From JBLNBU01 sp050260215 (lineage in GTDB: Bacteria > Pseudomonadota > Alphaproteobacteria > Rhodospirillales > Magnetospirillaceae), in assembly GCA_050260215.1 (NCBI GenBank), contig JBLNBU010000197.1:1-17758 (forward strand): 17,758 nucleotides of DNA, given 5' to 3'. The first letter of the stretch is position 1, and each line of letters begins with the position of its first letter. The notes below the pieces were generated by a model. It saw only the letters and a list, made by a program, of their open reading frames with translations, did not search any database and was not told where the DNA came from. Shown one piece after another: positions 14,130-17,758 of this stretch. The translations under genes and the position numbers were made by a program.

Positions 14130-15815
14130 TTATCTCCCCGTCCGCTTCCGGCGCCTCAGCACTCCCAGATAGGCCTCGGTGACCTGGGCCAGCACCTGCT
14201 CGCGCTCGGGCGGGTGCTTGGTGGTCAGCGCGTCGTGGAGGGTGTGGCCGATGGCCACATAGGCGGCCTCGTCGGGGTCGCCGCCGAAGGCCAGCGGGAA
14301 GGCGCCGAGAACGGTGAGTGCGGCGTCCAGTTCATGGCGGAAGCGGGTCTTGGCCATGCGCTCGCAGACGTCGAGCAACAGGACTACCGCCTGGGCGACG
14401 GCGTCCTCGTCCATGCCGCGGCGCAGGGCCTCGCGCAGCTGGAAGGCCATCTCGCGCGGGCGGCGGGCCACCTCGCTTTGCACGAAGGGGCGCTTGCTGG
14501 CCTGGGCGGTCTTGTCGATGCTAGAGCCCACGCAGATCTCGTAGAGCTCGTTGAAGCCGAAGCGGCCGTCGCCGTGCTCGTAGAACAGCATCACCACCAG
14601 CAGGTCGGACAGGTGGTTGCTGAAGGTCTCGTCGACGAACTTCAGGCGGTCGAACAGGTATTTGCGGGTGGTCTCCTTGTGGCCGACCAGGGCCGAGAAC
14701 TCCTTGGCGGCCTGGCGGAACCGCTTGGCGTCGAACTCGAACAGGGTGCGCAGCAGCTGGAAGTCGGCGCCGGCGGGCAGTTCCAGGCCCTCGTCGGCGG
14801 CGATGTCGCGCCAGTCGGCGAAGGCCTCCATCGCCTCGACCTCGACCTTGTCCAGCTCAAAGGGCGACTTGGCCTTGACCTTGACCTTCTTGGTCGCCGC
14901 CTTGGTCCCCAGGGTGAAGCCGACGCCCAGGATGCGATAGGTGCGCGGCCTGGACACCGGCACCTCGACGATCTTGTAGGCGCCGTCGTCCTCGGCGGTG
15001 GCGGCCTGGGCCAGCTTGGCCTCGGCGTTCTTCTGGGCGCCGGCCAGCTTGGTCAGGTACTCGATGACGATCTTCCACACCTCGGGCCGCTTTTCGGCCA
15101 GGAAGGCATTGCGGCTTTCCGCCTCGGCCAGCACCTCGGGCTTGGCGTGACGATAGACGCGCCGTTCCAGCCCGATGCGGCACCGCACCAGCAGCGGCCC
15201 GGTGGCGAAGCGGCGGACCACCGTGCGGAAGGCCGGCGTGAACAGGAAGAACGGCCGGTCGTGGCAGTAGGTGACGGTGGGAAAGCCGGCCGGCGGCACC
15301 GTGAAGATCTCTAGGCGCCGGTCCAGCACCTCGGCGATGTAGTCGGCCACCACCGACTCGCTGCTGGCGAACTCGTAGGGCGGCTGCGGTTCGGCCGCGA
15401 CGGCCGGCACCTCGTCGTAGTCGGCCAGCGGCGGCAGCGGATCGACGGCAGGGTCGTCGTCGCCGTCGAGCGGCGGCAGCGGCGGCAGCTGGTCGGTGGC
15501 CCGCCTGGCCGGCTGCGGCACCGCGGCGCGGGGCCCGTACAGTGCCTGCCACGCCCGGGCGATCTCGGGACGCTTCTCGATCACCACCCGGATGACCTCG
15601 CTGGCCAGCAGCTTCTGCTCGGCCGACTCGCGGCCGGCGATGCCGTCGGTGAAGGCGTCCTGGACCGCCGCCAGGAATTCGGCGTCGCCCTGGCGGCGCA
15701 GCAGCGAGTGCAGAACGCCGGCCATGAACGCGATCAGTGCCGCCTCGTCGACGATGGCATCCAGCCGGGCGGTCAGGTCGTCGTAAAGCTGGCGCTGGTC
15801 GGCGGGCATGGCCAT
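14130..15815 (-). CDS. Uncharacterised 561-residue protein downstream of creA
   Basis: I do not recognise this family. The 561-residue chain has no signal peptide or clear membrane segment, so it is probably cytoplasmic. A helical N-terminal part (1-95) is followed by a Pro/Asp-rich linker (about 109-146), a central region with CHDRPFFLF (184-192) and a basic KKVKVKAK patch (309-316), and a helical C-terminal part ending in RRRKRTGR. The start lies two bases after the creA stop codon with GGGG nine bases upstream; a second ATG six bases on is also possible. Tight spacing implies an operon with creA. Codon usage matches the neighbours, so it is a genuine gene; its function is open. Confidence 0.75.
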   Translation of the reverse strand: MAMPADQRQLYDDLTARLDAIVDEAALIAFMAGVLHSLLRRQGDAEFLAAVQDAFTDGIAGRESAEQKLLASEVIRVVIEKRPEIARAWQALYGPRAAVPQPARRATDQLPPLPPLDGDDDPAVDPLPPLADYDEVPAVAAEPQPPYEFASSESVVADYIAEVLDRRLEIFTVPPAGFPTVTYCHDRPFFLFTPAFRTVVRRFATGPLLVRCRIGLERRVYRHAKPEVLAEAESRNAFLAEKRPEVWKIVIEYLTKLAGAQKNAEAKLAQAATAEDDGAYKIVEVPVSRPRTYRILGVGFTLGTKAATKKVKVKAKSPFELDKVEVEAMEAFADWRDIAADEGLELPAGADFQLLRTLFEFDAKRFRQAAKEFSALVGHKETTRKYLFDRLKFVDETFSNHLSDLLVVMLFYEHGDGRFGFNELYEICVGSSIDKTAQASKRPFVQSEVARRPREMAFQLREALRRGMDEDAVAQAVVLLLDVCERMAKTRFRHELDAALTVLGAFPLAFGGDPDEAAYVAIGHTLHDALTTKHPPEREQVLAQVTEAYLGVLRRRKRTGR

Positions 15816-15817
15816 GG

Positions 15818-16282
15818 TCACGGACCCCAGTTCTTCTGGATCGGCACGGCCGAGATGGAGTTCTTGGGCGAGCCCTCGATGATCTTGTCGCTGTAGACCA
15901 GATAGACCAGCACGTCGCGCTTCTTGTCGTGGAAGCGCACCACCTGCATGGTCTTGAACAGCAGCGAGGTGTCCTTCTTGAACACCGTCTCGCCGTCCTT
16001 GAACGTCTCCTTGACGCGGATGGGGCCGACCTGGCGGCAGGCGATGGAGGCGTCCGAAGTGTCCTCGGCCACGCCCAGCCCGCCCGAAACGCCGCCCTTC
16101 TTGGCCCGCGACAGGTAGCAGGTGACCCCGTCGATCTTGGGATCGTCGAAGGCCTCGACCACGATCTTGTCGTTGGGGCCAAGCATCTTGAAGACGGTGG
16201 AGACGCTGCCGATCTCCTCGGCCGCGGCGATGGTGGCGACTGCGACGGCCAGCGGCAGCGCAAAGGCCAATACCTTCCTCAT
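15818..16282 (-). CDS. creA: CreA family exported protein
   Basis: A 154-residue member of the CreA family, periplasmic proteins conserved across proteobacteria whose role is not settled (the E. coli gene neighbours the creBCD locus). A signal peptide runs to about residue 21 (ATIAAA). The mature part matches the family closely: EEIGSVSTVFKMLGP, IVVEAFDDP, TCYLSRAK, GGLGVAEDTSDASIAC, VGPI and EGSPKNSISAVPI. Cys55 and Cys82 are the conserved pair, likely a disulfide. GGGGAG precedes the ATG. No creBCD genes are in the window. The next gene begins two bases after its stop codon. An AT-rich leader lies upstream. Confidence 0.95.
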   Translation of the reverse strand: MRKVLAFALPLAVAVATIAAAEEIGSVSTVFKMLGPNDKIVVEAFDDPKIDGVTCYLSRAKKGGVSGGLGVAEDTSDASIACRQVGPIRVKETFKDGETVFKKDTSLLFKTMQVVRFHDKKRDVLVYLVYSDKIIEGSPKNSISAVPIQKNWGP

Positions 16283-16365
16283 CGGGCGTGCTCCCCAAAT
16301 GGAACCATGGCGGAAATCTGCAAAATTTTAAGTAAATTCAGCAGGGTAGCCGCGTACACGTTCCT

Positions 16366-16394
16366 TATATACGCCCGGTTATTTCGCCAGAAAA
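16366..16394 (-). promoter_or_regulatory. Candidate creA promoter in an AT-rich stretch
   Basis: On the minus strand TATATA (16366-16371) is a good -10 element; the -35 candidate 17 bases upstream is TTTTCT (16389-16394), which is weak, while a better TTGACC (16395-16400) is spaced too far (23 bases). Transcription would give a leader of roughly 75 bases containing the palindrome AAAATTTT (16322-16329). Confidence 0.28.
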
Positions 16395-16439
16395 GGTCAA
16401 AGATCGGGGAACCACTTACGGCATTGCGCCCCCACCCCA

Positions 16440-16460
16440 GGGCTCGTCACCCTCGGGCCC
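16440..16460. terminator. Hairpin after the sensor kinase gene
   Basis: GGGCTCG (16440-16446) can pair with CGGGCCC (16454-16460) with one G-T pair and a 7-base loop, 16 bases past the kinase stop codon. Adjacent sequence CCATGACGG matches an arm of the 5680-5710 palindrome, so it may be a decayed copy of that repeat. Confidence 0.35.
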
Positions 16461-16476
16461 AGCCATGACGGACAAT

Positions 16477-17758
16477 TCAGTCCGCCACTACGGCCTTTTC
16501 GCCCCATTCGGCCAGCTTGGCCAGCAAGGCTGCCGGCTTGAACGGCTTGCCGATGTAGTCGTCCATGCCGGCGGCCAGGCAGCGGCGCTCGTCGCCGGCC
16601 AGGACGTTGGCAGTCATGGCGATGACGGGGGTGCGCGCCGCCGGGCCGCGCAGGGCGCGGATGCGCCGGGTGGCCTCGAAGCCGTCCATCTCGGGCATGT
16701 GCACGTCCATCAGCACCGCGTCGAAGCGGGCACGGCGCACCGCATCGACCGCCTGGACGCCGTTCTCGACCGCCACCACCTGGTGGCCGGCCCGTTCCAG
16801 CAGGGCGACGGCGACCTTGCGGTTGACCGGATTGTCCTCGGCCAGCAGGACGATCAGCGGGCGGTTGGTCGGCTCGACCGCCTCGGGGGTCAGCGCCGGA
16901 ACCTCCTCGGCGATGGTCAGGGGCAGGGTAAACCAGAAGCGGCTGCCCTTGCCGACCTCGCTGTCGACGCCGATCTCGCCGCCCAGCAGCTCGACCAGGC
17001 GCTTGCAGATGGCCAGGCCCAGGCCGGTGCCACCGAACCGGCGCGAGATCGACGAATCGGCCTGGCTGAACGAGGTGAACAGCCGCTCGATGGCCGATTC
17101 GGGGATGCCCACGCCGCTGTCGGTGACCTCGAAGCGCAGCAGGATGCCGCCATCGGCGCGCCGCCCGGCCAGCCACACCGACACGGTGACGCCGCCCTTC
17201 TCGGTGAACTTGACCGCGTTGCCGACCAGGTTGAGGAGGATCTGGCGCAGCCGCGCCACGTCGCCCGACACCACGCGCGGCACGTCGGGGGCAAGGTCGA
17301 CCGACAGCGCGATGCTTTTGGCCCGCGCCCGGGGGCCCATCAGCGCCACCACCCCGTCCAGCGCCGCGCCCAGGTCGAAGGGCACCGCCTCGGCGACCGC
17401 GCGGCCGGCTTCGAGGCGGGAGAATTCGAGGATGTCGTTGAGGATGGTCAGCAGCGCCTCGCCCGAGCCGTGGATGGTCTCGACGTAGTCGCGCTGCTGG
17501 ACGTCCAGGCCGGTGTCGAGCAGCAGGTGGGTCATGCCCAGGATGCCGTTCATGGGCGTGCGGATCTCGTGGCTGATGACCGCCAGGAATTCCGACTTGG
17601 CGCGGCTGGCGGCCTCGGCCGCCTCCTTGGCGCGGCGGAGCTCGTCCTCGACGGCGATGCGGTCGGTGATGTCGACCATGGCGCCGACCACGCCGCCCAC
17701 CCGGTTGTCGCCGGTCATCAAGGGGGCCTTGGTGATCAGCACGCTCTTGCGGCTGCCG
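16477..17758 (-). CDS. Hybrid sensor histidine kinase/response regulator, 5' end outside window
   Basis: A two-component hybrid kinase of which the last 426 residues are visible. The window enters at the end of a PAS/PAC domain (GAMVDITDR), followed by HisKA with the phosphoaccepting His in SHEIRTPMN (codon 17569-17571), the HATPase domain with N-box LVGNAVKFTEKG, G1 DSGVGIP, F-box LFTSFSQ and G2 GGTGLGLAI, and a C-terminal receiver with AEDN, the phosphoacceptor Asp in LMDVHMPEMDG (codon 16705-16707), MTAN and KPF. No HPt domain follows, so phosphate must go to a separate protein. The signal sensed lies in the missing N-terminal part. No GTG or ATG inside the window is a convincing start, since the PAS frame continues to the edge. 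Confidence 0.95.
   Translation of the reverse strand, partial: GSRKSVLITKAPLMTGDNRVGGVVGAMVDITDRIAVEDELRRAKEAAEAASRAKSEFLAVISHEIRTPMNGILGMTHLLLDTGLDVQQRDYVETIHGSGEALLTILNDILEFSRLEAGRAVAEAVPFDLGAALDGVVALMGPRARAKSIALSVDLAPDVPRVVSGDVARLRQILLNLVGNAVKFTEKGGVTVSVWLAGRRADGGILLRFEVTDSGVGIPESAIERLFTSFSQADSSISRRFGGTGLGLAICKRLVELLGGEIGVDSEVGKGSRFWFTLPLTIAEEVPALTPEAVEPTNRPLIVLLAEDNPVNRKVAVALLERAGHQVVAVENGVQAVDAVRRARFDAVLMDVHMPEMDGFEATRRIRALRGPAARTPVIAMTANVLAGDERRCLAAGMDDYIGKPFKPAALLAKLAEWGEKAVVAD

Noticed and set aside
12806..14182. A 458-codon plus-strand frame overlapping pgi and running past its end
   Set aside because: It is the +1 shadow of pgi; the product is Arg/Gly/Pro-rich and crosses the palindromes.
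16395..16400. TTGACC as the -35 element of creA
   Set aside because: The distance to TATATA is 23 bases, too long for a sigma-70 promoter, and no -10 lies at normal spacing.

Overview
The window is chromosomal DNA from a very GC-rich Gram-negative bacterium, most likely an alphaproteobacterium of the Rhodospirillales (Magnetospirillum-like). This rests on the hisB / hslV-hslU neighbourhood, a SUV3-type helicase of the kind common in alphaproteobacteria, a CreA lipocalin-like exported protein, and GGG-CTTGA-CCC palindromes between genes. The genus is an inference; no search was run. No rRNA, tRNA, CRISPR array, insertion sequence or phage gene was seen.

Left part (1-5648). hisB enters from the left edge on the minus strand, truncated at its 3' end. 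Divergent from it is a trypsin-like protease with a lipoprotein signal, carrying several rare ATA codons, which sits between hisB and hslV. hslV and hslU form a translationally coupled pair (ATGA overlap) encoding the HslVU ATP-dependent protease. A sequence resembling the alphaproteobacterial heat-shock (RpoH) promoter lies just after the protease stop codon. Two exported proteins follow: a calcineurin-like phosphoesterase and a DUF4142 protein. A perfect 13-bp inverted repeat then separates convergent transcription units.

Middle part (5712-12062, all minus strand). Transcription order is a SUV3-like DExH RNA helicase, a small DUF6165 protein, and three family 9 glycosyltransferases. The three glycosyltransferases are coupled by ATGA overlaps, so they are probably co-expressed. 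They share a four-cysteine motif near the C-terminus; two are close paralogues, and one of these has replaced the conserved Gly-Asp of the N-terminal loop by Ala-Glu. This is the least explained part of the window and probably makes part of a surface glycan.

Right part (12063-17758). A 27-codon ORF with a good Shine-Dalgarno sequence and a hydrophobic C-terminus precedes pgi (glucose-6-phosphate isomerase) on the plus strand. Two adjacent palindromes separate pgi from a convergent minus-strand pair, creA followed two bases later by a 561-residue protein I do not recognise. An AT-rich leader lies upstream of creA. The window ends inside a hybrid sensor kinase (PAS end, HisKA, HATPase, receiver) whose 5' end is outside.
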